A DNA stretch of 64,000 bases from Myxococcaceae bacterium JPH2. GTDB lineage: Bacteria > Myxococcota > Myxococcia > Myxococcales > Myxococcaceae. This document shows positions 23,490 through 36,540 of this stretch, one piece after another. The translations under genes were made by a program, and so were the position numbers. How positions within the stretch are numbered: the first letter of the stretch is position 1; each line of letters starts with the position of its first letter. Under the pieces are notes generated by a model, which saw only the letters and a list, made by a program, of their open reading frames with translations, was not told the DNA's origin and did not search any database. Location of the stretch: the NCBI GenBank assembly GCA_016458225.1, contig JAEMGR010000010.1, forward strand, positions 185,969 through 249,968, in the 5' to 3' direction.

Positions 23490-25739
23490 TCAGCCCCGGA
23501 GGTTCAGCTCAACCAGGAAGTCGGGGCCACCCTCCTCCACCAGGGCCTCGTCAATCGCTTGCGGTCGCTCGTCGCCCGTCCACAGTCCCAGCAGCTCGTA
23601 GATGAGCCACGGCGCGAGTCCCCGCGCCACCCGCTGCGCCGCCTCGCGAGGCAGCCCCGTCAACGAGCCCTGGGCCTCCATCACACCGCGCGCCAGCTTC
23701 GCCGGCATCACCCAGCACTCGGGACGCACGAACGCGGGCACCAGCAACAAGCAGAAGGCGGACTCCGTGCGCGCCAACACCGCATCCACGTGTTCGCGAG
23801 AGAGACGGAAGGTGGGCAGCCACTGTCCCTCGCCTCGCTGCTCCAGCCGCGCCACCCGCATGCGCGCGACCCGGCGCGTGCGCACCATCCCCGCCATCTC
23901 CGCCGTGACGACGAAGGCCACCTCCACGCCGTCGTTCTCCTGCTCGGGCACGGGGGTCTTGCGCCGCACGCTGAAGCCCAGCTCCACCGGAACGGGCTGC
24001 CCATGCGCGAGCAAGGACGACATGTCCCCGCGGATCCGCTCGAACTCACCGTGGATGCCCGACAGCAGGCTTGCCACCAACTCCTCGGGCGCCTCGCGGA
24101 AGCGCTCCGCGTAGCGCAGCGCGAACTCGGACTCCACGCGCCCCACGGCCCCGAGCAGCAGCTCCTCCAGGTCGCGATCCCGCAACCAGGTGCGCCCCCC
24201 CATCGGCACGGCTCGCGTCGAGTGCAGATGGCGCAAGGCGTCCGTGAGCGAGGCCGGGCTCGAGGGCTCCGTCGGCGCAGCGGGCTTCGTCCCCTTCCCC
24301 ACGCCGCCCTGGAACCAGTTCTGGAGGGCGAGCGCACGGAAACGAGCACGCGGTGACGGGTGCTCCAGGAAGCGCCGCACCAGGCGCTTATCGGTCGCGG
24401 TGCGCGCCAGGCCCAGCACCGTCAGCTCCGCCTCGGAGGAGGCTTCATCCGGAGCGCACCACAGGAAGAACTCGATGGCCGCCTTGCGCAGCACCGGCTT
24501 GCGGCCCATGCGCATCGCCACCTGCTGCCGCCACGCCGCCAGCTCATCGAGCCCCGGGCGTGCACCGGCGCGGAAGCGCGGCCACAGCTCCGCGCACTCG
24601 TCCGCCAACCAGCACAGGTGCACGAAGCCAGGCAGCTTCTCCAGTCGAGCCCGCGCACGTCCCCGCCGCTCGAATGCCTCAGGCACGCCGCGCCGCACGG
24701 CCGCGCGGAACAGGCGCTCCTCCAGCCACAGGATGGTGAGGGCCAGCCCCGGCTCGTTCTTGCGCAGCGTGGCCTGACAGTGATCCAACACGAAGCGCGC
24801 GTGCCGGAGATCCGCCGCGGCCTCCATGTCGCTCTGGACGAGCGCCCCCAGCGCCCCTCTGAGCCCATCCACGGGCGAGGAGTCGAACAGCGTCAGCAGC
24901 TCGCACAGGTTCTCCACCACCGCCTGCGGCCCGCCCGCCTCCACCGTGCGAGCCAGGAGCATGCCCGCGCGAGAGCACCAGTCCGGCTCCTTGCGGCCGT
25001 TCGGATAGCACGCGAGGAAGCCCCGCATGCCGCTGCGCCCGTCGGCAGACATGGCCAATGCGAAGAGCCGCTCGCCGAGCACCTCACTGGCCTCATGCCA
25101 CGGGATGCGCGCCGCGCGGGTCCGGATGAAGTCCGCCAGCCTGTCCCTGCCCTCCTCGCGCGTGTCCGGCAACAGCGTGCGCAGCTGCTCCAGCAAGCCC
25201 ACGGACTTCACGCCCGTCCCGAGCACCTGCTTGAGGTCCACCTCCACCACGTCCTGGAAGCGCAACGCCCGGCCGTCGAAGGTGCACGGCACGCCCTCGA
25301 CGAGCGCGAGCAACGACTCGGGATGCCGCCGCAGGTAGCGCGTGAGCACCGTGGACATGGACGCATCCGTCTCACGTCGCACGCGCAGGGCCCCGCCGCC
25401 GTCCCCCGCCGCGATGAGCGCGTGGACCGCCTCGGCCTGCCGCGCCAGGAGCTGACGCAGCAGCCCCGCCGGAGGCTCCGCGTAGGGCCACAGCAGCTCG
25501 CTGCACGTGGACAGGAGGAACAACAGCTCGCCGGACGAACGCTCGCCCGGAGACAGCCGCTCCCACGCGGCGGCCTGCGCTTGGGTGCGCTCTTCCAACG
25601 ACGCGCCGCGCACCCATTGCGCGAACGTCTCTCGCCACCCGGCGCTCGCGTCCACGGCTTCCGCGGGCGAGACCTGGGCCACCTGCTCATAGAGGGGCCG
25701 GATCGACTCCGGCCACCCGCTCTCAACGGACGACGACAT
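23490..25739 (-). CDS. Large protein of unknown function
   Basis: This encodes 749 residues with GAGG 6 bases upstream of the ATG, so the start is good. No signal peptide or transmembrane helix is seen. The first about 560 residues look alpha-helical with many Leu/Ala/Arg-rich amphipathic segments. The last about 180 residues have alternating strands and helices, beginning ELGFSVRRKTPVPEQENDG and VEVAFVVTAEM, then RVARMRVARLE and ending with ARGLAPWLIYELLGLWTGDE. I cannot assign a family. It lies between an FHA regulator and an oxidoreductase gene, all leftward, with only 23 and 27 bases between them. Confidence 0.7.
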   Translation of the reverse strand: MSSSVESGWPESIRPLYEQVAQVSPAEAVDASAGWRETFAQWVRGASLEERTQAQAAAWERLSPGERSSGELLFLLSTCSELLWPYAEPPAGLLRQLLARQAEAVHALIAAGDGGGALRVRRETDASMSTVLTRYLRRHPESLLALVEGVPCTFDGRALRFQDVVEVDLKQVLGTGVKSVGLLEQLRTLLPDTREEGRDRLADFIRTRAARIPWHEASEVLGERLFALAMSADGRSGMRGFLACYPNGRKEPDWCSRAGMLLARTVEAGGPQAVVENLCELLTLFDSSPVDGLRGALGALVQSDMEAAADLRHARFVLDHCQATLRKNEPGLALTILWLEERLFRAAVRRGVPEAFERRGRARARLEKLPGFVHLCWLADECAELWPRFRAGARPGLDELAAWRQQVAMRMGRKPVLRKAAIEFFLWCAPDEASSEAELTVLGLARTATDKRLVRRFLEHPSPRARFRALALQNWFQGGVGKGTKPAAPTEPSSPASLTDALRHLHSTRAVPMGGRTWLRDRDLEELLLGAVGRVESEFALRYAERFREAPEELVASLLSGIHGEFERIRGDMSSLLAHGQPVPVELGFSVRRKTPVPEQENDGVEVAFVVTAEMAGMVRTRRVARMRVARLEQRGEGQWLPTFRLSREHVDAVLARTESAFCLLLVPAFVRPECWVMPAKLARGVMEAQGSLTGLPREAAQRVARGLAPWLIYELLGLWTGDERPQAIDEALVEEGGPDFLVELNLRG

Positions 25740-25766
25740 GGGACCTCGGATGCATCGCCCCGTGCC

Positions 25767-28151
<2,385 letters not shown>

Positions 28152-28360
28152 GAACCACCCTCCCAGAAGCCCGTGCGCGCGACCGTTCCGCCGCCGCCCG
28201 GGCGGGCGCAATCCTACCCCGCCCGAGGCGCGAGGTGACGCCCGAGGATGGGCCTCCCCCCGTCTTCTCCCCACCCGCCCTCCGTTGCCGACACCTCCCA
28301 CCGGCACGAACGTCTTGGAGCGGAGTGCGACAGCGCACGGCACCCCGAGGAGGCGGCGCG

Positions 28361-29383
28361 ATGAGCGGCAGGCACCATGACGGCAAGCGCAAGCGAGGCC
28401 ACGACCCCAAGGGGCGAAAGCACGAGCAGCCCAAGGAGGGGCTGCCCGGCGGGTGGGAGGCAGCCCGAGCGGGCGGTCCCCTCGCCCACGAATCTCCGCT
28501 CCTGGGCCGGGCCCACCGCGACGCGGCGCACTACCTGGACGACGCGCGGGACGACGCCCGAGCGCGGCGGATCCACGCCGGGGACTGGGACTCGGATCCG
28601 GACCGCCAGGGCGAGTCCCGGGACTTCGCGTGGGACCGCGACGACCGGTATCTGGCGAGAGACACCGACACGCGCGAGTTCGACCTCGACCAGGACTTCC
28701 ACGTCGCCGCGCAGGACCTGGACCGGGCGCGCCCGCCGCCGCGGCACTTCGACCCCTACCGAGAGCGGGATCGCCGCGCGCGAGAGTTCGATCCCGAGCG
28801 AAGCCTCCGGCGCCCCGGATTCAGCCCGAGTGGCTCCTTCCACGAGCTTCCCCCCGAACCCCTCCCGGAGCGCCCCAGGCGAGGGCCGCCGCGCCGCCCG
28901 CGAGGGGGGCCCCCGCTCCCCGAACAGGACGTCCGGTTTGGCGGCACGGAGGCCGGACCTCACGGCCCCGGGCGCGAGAACATGGCGCCTCCGCAGATGG
29001 GCTATTGGACCAGCCCGTCGCGACCGCAGGACCACGAGCTGGGGCACGGCGGCTATCTCGGACGCGGCCATGTGCCACGTCCCGCGGGGCGCGGACCTCG
29101 CGGCTACACGCGCTCGGACTCACGGATCCGAGAAGAAATCTGCGAGCGCCTGATGCGGGAGTGGATGGACGCCAGCGAAGTGGAGGTCCACGTCGAGGCC
29201 GGCGAGGTCACCCTGCGCGGCACGGTGAGCAGTCGCGACGAGAAGCGAGCCATCGAAGACGTGGCCGACGGAGAGTTGGGCGTGAAGGACATCCACAACC
29301 ACCTGCGCATCCGCGAGGCGGGGCACGCCGCGGGGACCTCCACGTCCCAAGCGCCAGAGGACGCCCACCCCCACTCGAGCTGA
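28361..29383 (+). CDS. BON-domain protein with long charged disordered region
   Basis: This encodes 340 residues from the ATG at 28361 (GAGGAGG 7 bases upstream). The first about 245 residues are hydrophilic, rich in Arg, Asp, Pro and Gly, with loosely repeated R-x-F-D-x-D/E units and almost no hydrophobic runs, which suggests disorder. A single BON domain follows at the C-terminus (about 248-320: RIREEICERLMREWMDASEV, then G-E-V-T-L-R-G-T-V-S and a matching second half). BON domains associate with membranes or other proteins. No signal peptide is seen, which is odd because many BON proteins are periplasmic. The gene is divergent from the YdeP-like gene. Confidence 0.8.
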   Translation: MSGRHHDGKRKRGHDPKGRKHEQPKEGLPGGWEAARAGGPLAHESPLLGRAHRDAAHYLDDARDDARARRIHAGDWDSDPDRQGESRDFAWDRDDRYLARDTDTREFDLDQDFHVAAQDLDRARPPPRHFDPYRERDRRAREFDPERSLRRPGFSPSGSFHELPPEPLPERPRRGPPRRPRGGPPLPEQDVRFGGTEAGPHGPGRENMAPPQMGYWTSPSRPQDHELGHGGYLGRGHVPRPAGRGPRGYTRSDSRIREEICERLMREWMDASEVEVHVEAGEVTLRGTVSSRDEKRAIEDVADGELGVKDIHNHLRIREAGHAAGTSTSQAPEDAHPHSS

Positions 29384-29410
29384 GGTCCCCTGGGACCACC
29401 CGTCCATGTC

Positions 29411-29440
29411 CGCCCGCGTCACGACGCAGTGACGCGGGCG
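29411..29440. repeat. Perfect 12-base inverted repeat
   Basis: CGCCCGCGTCAC (29411-29422) and GTGACGCGGGCG (29429-29440) are exact complements around a 6-base loop. It lies between the BON gene and hutU. There is no T-tract, so it may be a terminator of the BON gene, a transcript end-protecting stem, or a dyad operator for hutU 100 bases downstream. Confidence 0.5.
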
Positions 29441-29539
29441 CCACCGCGTCGTGCAGCACGAGACATCCCCGGGCCCGGGGGCTTCGGGTAGTGTGCCGGC
29501 CCTCGACTTGACCGAGCCTTCGGCTCCAGGAGTCTTCGC

Positions 29540-31195
<1,656 letters not shown>

Positions 31196-31203
31196 GACCC
31201 GGC

Positions 31204-31932
31204 ATGACTCCCCCGAACGTCCGAAACTGCCTGGCCGTTGCCTGCGCGCTCACGACGCTCGGGGGCTGCGCGCCTACCACCCTGGGCCCGGCCGTGATGC
31301 GGCTGGGCCCGGGCAACCCGGACGCGCGGCTGTTCCAGCTGGGCATCCGCTCCGGGCCCCGGCTGAGCGCGTCGCTCAACAGCACCTCCAGCACGCCCTT
31401 CCGAGGTGACACCAGCACCCTGGCCACGCAGCAGTGGGGGCTCGCCTACGACGCGGCGCTGACCTTCCCCGTGTCAGAGCGGCTGTCGCTCCACGCGGGC
31501 GCGCAGGGCGAGGTGACGCCCATGACGGTGCCCATGCCCGGCTATGGCGTCTATGCCGGCGCGTCGTACTACCTGGGGACGGAGCGCGTGGGCCTGGGTC
31601 CCGCCCTGTCCGTGCGCGGCGCCTCGGACTTCGGCCTCACGGGCCGAGGCGGCCCCGGCAGCATGGTCGGCGCCGAGGCGACGTGCGCGCTCGCCCTCCA
31701 GCCCGAGCCCGGCGTGTCGCTGGGCCTGGTGCCCTTCTTCAGTTGGAACCAGACGTTCGCCCGCGAGGCGACCTCCACCTGGGCGCTGTACTACGGCGCG
31801 GTCCTGGCCGCGCGCGTGTCGCTGGGGCGAGGCTCCAATCAGGTGGAGCTCTCCGGCGGCTTCGGGCGCACGCGCCTGGGCACGGGTGACCGCTGGAACG
31901 TTCCCATCGTGGGCGTGCGAGGCGCCCGCTGA
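31204..31932 (+). CDS. Small outer-membrane-type lipoprotein between hutU and hutI
   Basis: This encodes 242 residues with a clear lipobox (T-T-L-G-G-C about residue 22). The mature part has alternating hydrophobic/polar strands rich in Gly, Ser and aromatic residues (for example GVYAGASYYLG and AYDAALTFPVSERLSLHAG) and ends in a beta-strand-like segment, the look of a small outer-membrane beta-barrel or surface lipoprotein. It starts 8 bases after hutU and ends 10 bases before hutI, so all three are almost certainly co-transcribed. Its link with histidine use is unknown. Confidence 0.7.
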   Translation: MTPPNVRNCLAVACALTTLGGCAPTTLGPAVMRLGPGNPDARLFQLGIRSGPRLSASLNSTSSTPFRGDTSTLATQQWGLAYDAALTFPVSERLSLHAGAQGEVTPMTVPMPGYGVYAGASYYLGTERVGLGPALSVRGASDFGLTGRGGPGSMVGAEATCALALQPEPGVSLGLVPFFSWNQTFAREATSTWALYYGAVLAARVSLGRGSNQVELSGGFGRTRLGTGDRWNVPIVGVRGAR

Positions 31933-31942
31933 GGCCCTGACC

Positions 31943-33202
31943 ATGTTGGACCTGCTCGTTCGCAACACCTCCGAAGTCCTCACCGTCGAAGGCACCCACC
32001 GCGAGCCCGCCGAGGCCGCGCTCACCTCGCGCCCTCGTGCATGCGTGGGCCTGCGCGCGGGCCGCGTGGCCTACGTCGGTCCCGAGGCGGACCTGCCCGC
32101 CGATGCCATCGGTCCCACCACCGAGGTGGTGGACGCCGAGGGCGGCTTCGTGGGCCCCGGCTTCGTGGATCCGCACACGCACCTCGTCTTCGCGGGCGAG
32201 CGCTCCGCGGAGTTCGACCTGCGCAACCAGGGCGCCACGTACTTGGAGATCGCTCGCGCGGGCGGAGGCATCGCGAACACGGTGCGCAACACGCGCGCCG
32301 CCAGCGAGGACGAACTCATCCAGCTCGCGTTGCCGCGCATCGAGCGACTGCTGTCCTTCGGCGTGACGACGGCGGAGGTGAAGAGCGGCTATGGCCTGTC
32401 CGTGGAGCACGAGCTGAAGATGCTGCGCGTGGTGCGCCGCCTGGGCTCGCACACGCCCATGGAGCTGGTGCCCACGCTCTTGTGCGCGCACGCGGTCCCC
32501 GAGGAGTACAAGGGCCGCCGCGAGGACTACCTGGAGCTGTGCATCCGCGACATCCTCCCCGCGGTGGCACGCGAAGGGCTCGCGCGCTTCTGCGACGTCT
32601 TCACCGAGGACAGCGCCTTCACCGTGGACGAGTCGCGCCGGCTCCTGCTCGCGGGCCGCGCGCTCGGACTCGTCCCGAGACTCCACGCGGATCAACTCAC
32701 CGCCATGGGCGCCTCACAGCTCGCCGCCGAGCTGGGCGCCGCCAGCGCGGACCACCTGGAGCAGATCACCGACGATGGCATCCGCGCGCTCGCCGCCGCG
32801 AACGTCACCGCCTGCCTCGTGCCCACCTCCACCCTCTTCTTGCGGATGCGCCCGTACGCGCCCGGCCGCAAGCTGCGCGACGCCGGCCTCAACCTCGCGC
32901 TGGGCTCCAATGTGAACCCGGGCTCGTCCATGACGGAGAACCACGCGCTCGTATTGGGACTCGCCTGTCTGGAGAACGGACTGAGCGCGGCCGAGGCCTA
33001 CTGGGCCGCCACGCGCGGGGCCGCGCAATGCTTGGGACTCCAACAGCATGGCCGCCTGGCTGTGGGGGATGCGGGCGACCTGGTGGTGTTTGGCTGTTCC
33101 AGCTACCGGCACCTGCCCTACCATCTGGGTATCAACCACGCGCGAGTGGTGGTGAAGAGTGGACAGGTGGTGCATCGCGCGCGGATGAGTACCTGTCAGT
33201 GA
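31943..33202 (+). CDS. hutI: Imidazolonepropionase
   Basis: This encodes 419 residues from the ATG at 31943; a longer upstream frame would overlap the lipoprotein gene. It is an amidohydrolase that opens the imidazolone ring in histidine catabolism. The metal-binding His78 and His80 lie in FVDPHTHLVFAGER, and EVKSGYGL, LHADQL and LGSNVNPG are typical of HutI. It is the last gene of the hut cluster seen here. Confidence 0.96.
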   Translation: MLDLLVRNTSEVLTVEGTHREPAEAALTSRPRACVGLRAGRVAYVGPEADLPADAIGPTTEVVDAEGGFVGPGFVDPHTHLVFAGERSAEFDLRNQGATYLEIARAGGGIANTVRNTRAASEDELIQLALPRIERLLSFGVTTAEVKSGYGLSVEHELKMLRVVRRLGSHTPMELVPTLLCAHAVPEEYKGRREDYLELCIRDILPAVAREGLARFCDVFTEDSAFTVDESRRLLLAGRALGLVPRLHADQLTAMGASQLAAELGAASADHLEQITDDGIRALAAANVTACLVPTSTLFLRMRPYAPGRKLRDAGLNLALGSNVNPGSSMTENHALVLGLACLENGLSAAEAYWAATRGAAQCLGLQQHGRLAVGDAGDLVVFGCSSYRHLPYHLGINHARVVVKSGQVVHRARMSTCQ

Positions 33203-33287
33203 GGGGCGACGCAGAGGTCGCGCCGTTCGCCGGTCGACAGGCGGGACTATCCGCCCACGCCGGCCGTTATAAGTACCAACTGCCGCC

Positions 33288-34133
33288 ATGTGCCGACTCT
33301 TTGGAATCCGCTCCGCTGTTCCCGCTGCCGTCCACTCCGCGCTGGTGACGGAGAAGAACTCGCTGCTCATCCAGTCGCGTGAGCACAAGGACGGCTGGGG
33401 CATCGCCGCGTACGGCGCCGAGCCGCTCCCTCACGTGGAGCACGGGGTGGGCGCCGCGTTCAATGATCCCGACTTCGAGCGCGTCTCCAGCTGCGTGTCC
33501 GCGCGCACCGTGGTGGCGCACATCCGGTTGGCCAGCGTGGGCACGGTGCAGCTGAGCAACTCGCACCCCTTCTCCTTCGAGCGTTGGTCCTTCGTGCACA
33601 ACGGCACGCTGCGCGAGTTCGCCCAGCATCAGCCGGCCATCGAGGCGCACATCCGCGCGGACCTGCTCGCGCAGATCAAAGGCACGACGGACAGCGAGCG
33701 CTGCTTCTATCTCTTCCTCACCCGGCTCTCGCAGCGCGCCGCGCTGAGTGGTTCGGTGACCTTGGATCAGGTCGCGAGCGCGCTCGCTGAAACCATGAGC
33801 CTGGTGGCCTCCATCACCGACGTCCCGGGCAACGAGCCCAAGTGCCGCTCGGCGATGAACTTCCTCGTCACCAACGGCGAAGTGATGGTCGCCTCGCGCC
33901 GCAACCGCACCCTGTTCATGTCCGCCGGGCCGCGAAGCTGCTTCGGCGCAGGCCAGACGCCTGTGCCCGGGGCCGCGCTGGAGCAGTTCATCGTGTCCAG
34001 CGAGTCGCTGTGCGGCGGCCCGCATTGGCTTCCACTCGAGGAAGAGGACGTGGTCGGCGTGGACCAGGGCCTCGTCTTCCGCAAGTGGAAGGTACAGGAG
34101 CTGGCGAGCCGTCCGGCGGCGCAGCGCTCCTGA
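33288..34133 (+). CDS. Class II (Ntn) glutamine amidotransferase
   Basis: This encodes 281 residues. The start MCRLFGIRS places the catalytic Cys at residue 2, exposed after removal of Met, and KDGWGIAAYG, HIRLASVG, NSHPF and FVHNGTL are the conserved Ntn-amidotransferase motifs. There is no second synthase domain, so it belongs to the short YafJ/EgtC-like group, which hydrolyses gamma-glutamyl amides; the substrate is unknown. It lies 85 bases downstream of hutI and faces tsaE with only 4 bases between stop codons. Confidence 0.85.
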   Translation: MCRLFGIRSAVPAAVHSALVTEKNSLLIQSREHKDGWGIAAYGAEPLPHVEHGVGAAFNDPDFERVSSCVSARTVVAHIRLASVGTVQLSNSHPFSFERWSFVHNGTLREFAQHQPAIEAHIRADLLAQIKGTTDSERCFYLFLTRLSQRAALSGSVTLDQVASALAETMSLVASITDVPGNEPKCRSAMNFLVTNGEVMVASRRNRTLFMSAGPRSCFGAGQTPVPGAALEQFIVSSESLCGGPHWLPLEEEDVVGVDQGLVFRKWKVQELASRPAAQRS

Positions 34134-34144
34134 GGCTTTAGCCT
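34133..34144. terminator. Short hairpin spanning two convergent stop codons
   Basis: AGGC (34133-34136) pairs with GCCT (34141-34144), covering the 4-base gap between the amidotransferase and tsaE stops. It is weak alone; listed because it fits the pattern at other convergent pairs. Confidence 0.2.
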
Positions 34145-34623
34145 TCCTCGGCCCACCACCGCTCCAGCAGCGCCGTGGGCCGCTCTCCAAACGCCTCGGC
34201 GGTGAGCGTCCGCGCGTCGTCGCCCGCATGGCCGAGCGTCACGCGCAGGTACTCGCGCGGCGCGGCCTCGGGGATGCGATCCAACCACTCCACCAGCACC
34301 GCGCCGTCGTTGCCCACCACGTCCAGGAAGCCCGTGGCGTACAGCTCGTCGTAGTCGACCAGGCGGTACAGGTCCGCGTGGTACAGCGGGATGCGGCCCG
34401 CGTAGGGATAGACAATCGCGAACGTGGGGCTGGCCACTTCGGAGCGAGCCACGCCCGCGCCCTCGGCCACGCCGCGCACGAGGTGCGTCTTGCCCGCGCC
34501 CAGGTCGCCGATGAGTCCCACGAAGTCACCGGGGGCCAGGAGCTGTCCCAGCCGCACGCCCAACCGATGCGTCTCTTCCGGCGACGCGGACACACGCGTG
34601 CGCACCTGCGGTCCTGCAGTCAT
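34138..34623 (-). CDS. tsaE: tRNA threonylcarbamoyladenosine biosynthesis ATPase TsaE
   Basis: This encodes 161 residues from the ATG at 34623, which overlaps the upstream nnr stop as ATGA and has TGAGG 8 bases upstream. It has Walker A (GDLGAGKTHLV), then SPTFAIVYPY, HADLYRL and LVEWLDRIPE, all typical of TsaE. The ATPase works with TsaB and TsaD to make t6A37 in tRNAs reading ANN codons. It is the last gene of a leftward housekeeping operon. Confidence 0.95.
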   Translation of the reverse strand: MTAGPQVRTRVSASPEETHRLGVRLGQLLAPGDFVGLIGDLGAGKTHLVRGVAEGAGVARSEVASPTFAIVYPYAGRIPLYHADLYRLVDYDELYATGFLDVVGNDGAVLVEWLDRIPEAAPREYLRVTLGHAGDDARTLTAEAFGERPTALLERWWAEEG

Positions 34624-36152
34624 CGTCCCCACCTCACCCAGACCTCACAGAGGCCCTTGAGCAGATCCGTGGCGATGAGCCCGAGTTGCCCGCGCCGCGC
34701 CGCCACGAGGTCCCCCGCCAATCCATGCGCATACACGGCGGTGCACACCGCGCTCGACACCGGCAGCCCCTGCCCCAGCAGCGCCCCGCAGACACCGGAC
34801 AGCACATCCCCCGAGCCACCGGTAGACATGCCCGGGTTGCCCGTCGGGTTCATGAACACGCGGCCACCCGGCTCGGCGATGAGCGTGCGCGAGCCCTTGA
34901 GCACCACCGTCACGCCTGACGAAGTCGCCAATCGACGTGCCACGTCCATTCGATGCGCCTGGACCTCCCGAGTCGACTGGCCCGTCAAGCGGGACATCTC
35001 TCCGGGATGTGGCGTGAGGACGACGGGCCCGCGAGCACGGCGAAGCACCGACAAGTCCTCGGCCACCGCATTGAGCGCATCGGCGTCGAGGACCACCGGC
35101 AACTCCACGCGCGACAGCAGCTCGCCCATCAACGCCGCCGTTTGAGGCCCCCGAGCAATCCCCGGCCCCACCACGAGCGCGTCCTTGCCCTCGGCGGCGG
35201 TCAGCAGCGCGTCCAGGTCTCCGAGCCCCAGCGGTCCCTCTGCCTCCAACGCCTCGCCCATGATCTCCGGCGCATGCGCGAGCACATGCCCCAGCGCGGA
35301 GGGACGAGTCGCCACCGTGACAAGCCCCGCACCGCTGCGCAGCGACGCCAGCGCCACCATCGCCGCGGCCCCCGTCTTGCCCGGACTGCCCGCGACGACG
35401 AGCACGTGGCCGTAGGTCCCCTTGTGCGTATCCGCCCGGCGTACAGGCAGCGCCTCACGGGCATCGGACTCTTCCAGCCACAGCAGCTCGGGGCCGGAGA
35501 TCGCCTGAGCGACCGCGCTGCCCATTCCGATGTCCACGCGCCGCACGTCGCCACACAATGAGGCGCCGGGCTCGAAGAGCTGCCCCGGCTTGAGGTAGCC
35601 GAACGTCACCGTCACGTCCGCCTCGACACACGGAGAGAATGCCTCACCCGTGTCGCTGCGAAGCCCCGAGGGCACGTCGGCCGCCACGACCTTCGCGCCC
35701 GACTGACGCCACCGCGCCAGCACGGCGATGGCTTCGGCGAAGGCACCTCCGGGTGCACGACTGAGACCCGTGCCGAACAGCGCATCCACGGCCACGTCGC
35801 CCGTGCGCAGCGCGGGCATCGCGTCCAGCGCGCCCGGCTCCACACCGAAGCCTCGGAGCGCCTCCAGGTTGCGACGCGCCTCGGGCGTGAGCTTCGCGGT
35901 GTCGCCCACCAGCGCGACGAAGACATGCGCCCCACCCGCCTGGAGAAAGCGAGCCGCGACCAACCCATCTCCACCGTTGTTGCCCGGGCCGCCCACCACC
36001 ACCACCCGCCCCGAGGGCGCGAGCAGGCCGCGCGATACCTCCGCGAGTCCCCTGCCCGCGTTCTCCATCAGGAGCCCCGAGGGCATGCCGTGGTGCTGCT
36101 CGGCGGCCTGTTCGGCCTGGCGCATCTGCTCGGCGGTGAGGACACGCAGCAT
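34620..36152 (-). CDS. nnr: Bifunctional NAD(P)H-hydrate epimerase/dehydratase
   Basis: This encodes 510 residues joining two repair enzymes. The N-terminal half (YjeF-N/NnrE) has GPGNNGGDGLVAARFL and epimerises damaged NADHX/NADPHX. The C-terminal half (YjeF-C/NnrD, from about residue 225) has the ribokinase-like sites TPHPGEMSRL and NPGMSTGGSGDVLSG, and uses ADP to dehydrate the S-form. It is 3 bases downstream of acpS and overlaps tsaE, the common bacterial gene order. Confidence 0.96.
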   Translation of the reverse strand: MLRVLTAEQMRQAEQAAEQHHGMPSGLLMENAGRGLAEVSRGLLAPSGRVVVVGGPGNNGGDGLVAARFLQAGGAHVFVALVGDTAKLTPEARRNLEALRGFGVEPGALDAMPALRTGDVAVDALFGTGLSRAPGGAFAEAIAVLARWRQSGAKVVAADVPSGLRSDTGEAFSPCVEADVTVTFGYLKPGQLFEPGASLCGDVRRVDIGMGSAVAQAISGPELLWLEESDAREALPVRRADTHKGTYGHVLVVAGSPGKTGAAAMVALASLRSGAGLVTVATRPSALGHVLAHAPEIMGEALEAEGPLGLGDLDALLTAAEGKDALVVGPGIARGPQTAALMGELLSRVELPVVLDADALNAVAEDLSVLRRARGPVVLTPHPGEMSRLTGQSTREVQAHRMDVARRLATSSGVTVVLKGSRTLIAEPGGRVFMNPTGNPGMSTGGSGDVLSGVCGALLGQGLPVSSAVCTAVYAHGLAGDLVAARRGQLGLIATDLLKGLCEVWVRWGR

Positions 36153-36155
36153 GGG

Positions 36156-36536
36156 TCAGCCCCTCTTCGTCTGAAGCACCACCGTGGCGGCGGCCACGCC
36201 AGCGTCATGGGTGAGCGCGAGGAAGGCCTCCAACCCTCGGGCCTCCATCACCTCGCGAGCCACGCCAGCGAGCGCGAAGCGGGGCGGCCCGTCCTCGCGC
36301 ACGACCTCCATGTCACGCCAGCGAATCCCCTTGGGCGCGCCCAGGGCCTTGACGAGCGCCTCCTTGGCCGCGAACCGCGCCGCGTAGGCGCTGGCGGCAT
36401 CGTGGCGCTCCGAGCAGGTGGCCCGCTCGCCGTCCGTGAACACGCGCGTGAGGAACGCGTCCGCCCGGGGCCCGGTGATGATGCGCTGGATGCGCTCGAT
36501 GGAGCAGATGTCCAGGCCCAGGCCGATGATGGACAT
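36156..36536 (-). CDS. acpS: Holo-[acyl-carrier-protein] synthase
   Basis: This encodes 126 residues. It transfers 4'-phosphopantetheine from CoA to the serine of acyl carrier protein. MSIIGLGLDICSIERI (metal-binding Asp) and YAARFAAKEALVKALG (catalytic Glu/Lys) are the AcpS signatures, and length is normal. It lies 4 bases after pdxJ and 3 before nnr. Confidence 0.97.
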   Translation of the reverse strand: MSIIGLGLDICSIERIQRIITGPRADAFLTRVFTDGERATCSERHDAASAYAARFAAKEALVKALGAPKGIRWRDMEVVREDGPPRFALAGVAREVMEARGLEAFLALTHDAGVAAATVVLQTKRG

Positions 36537-36540
36537 GGCG

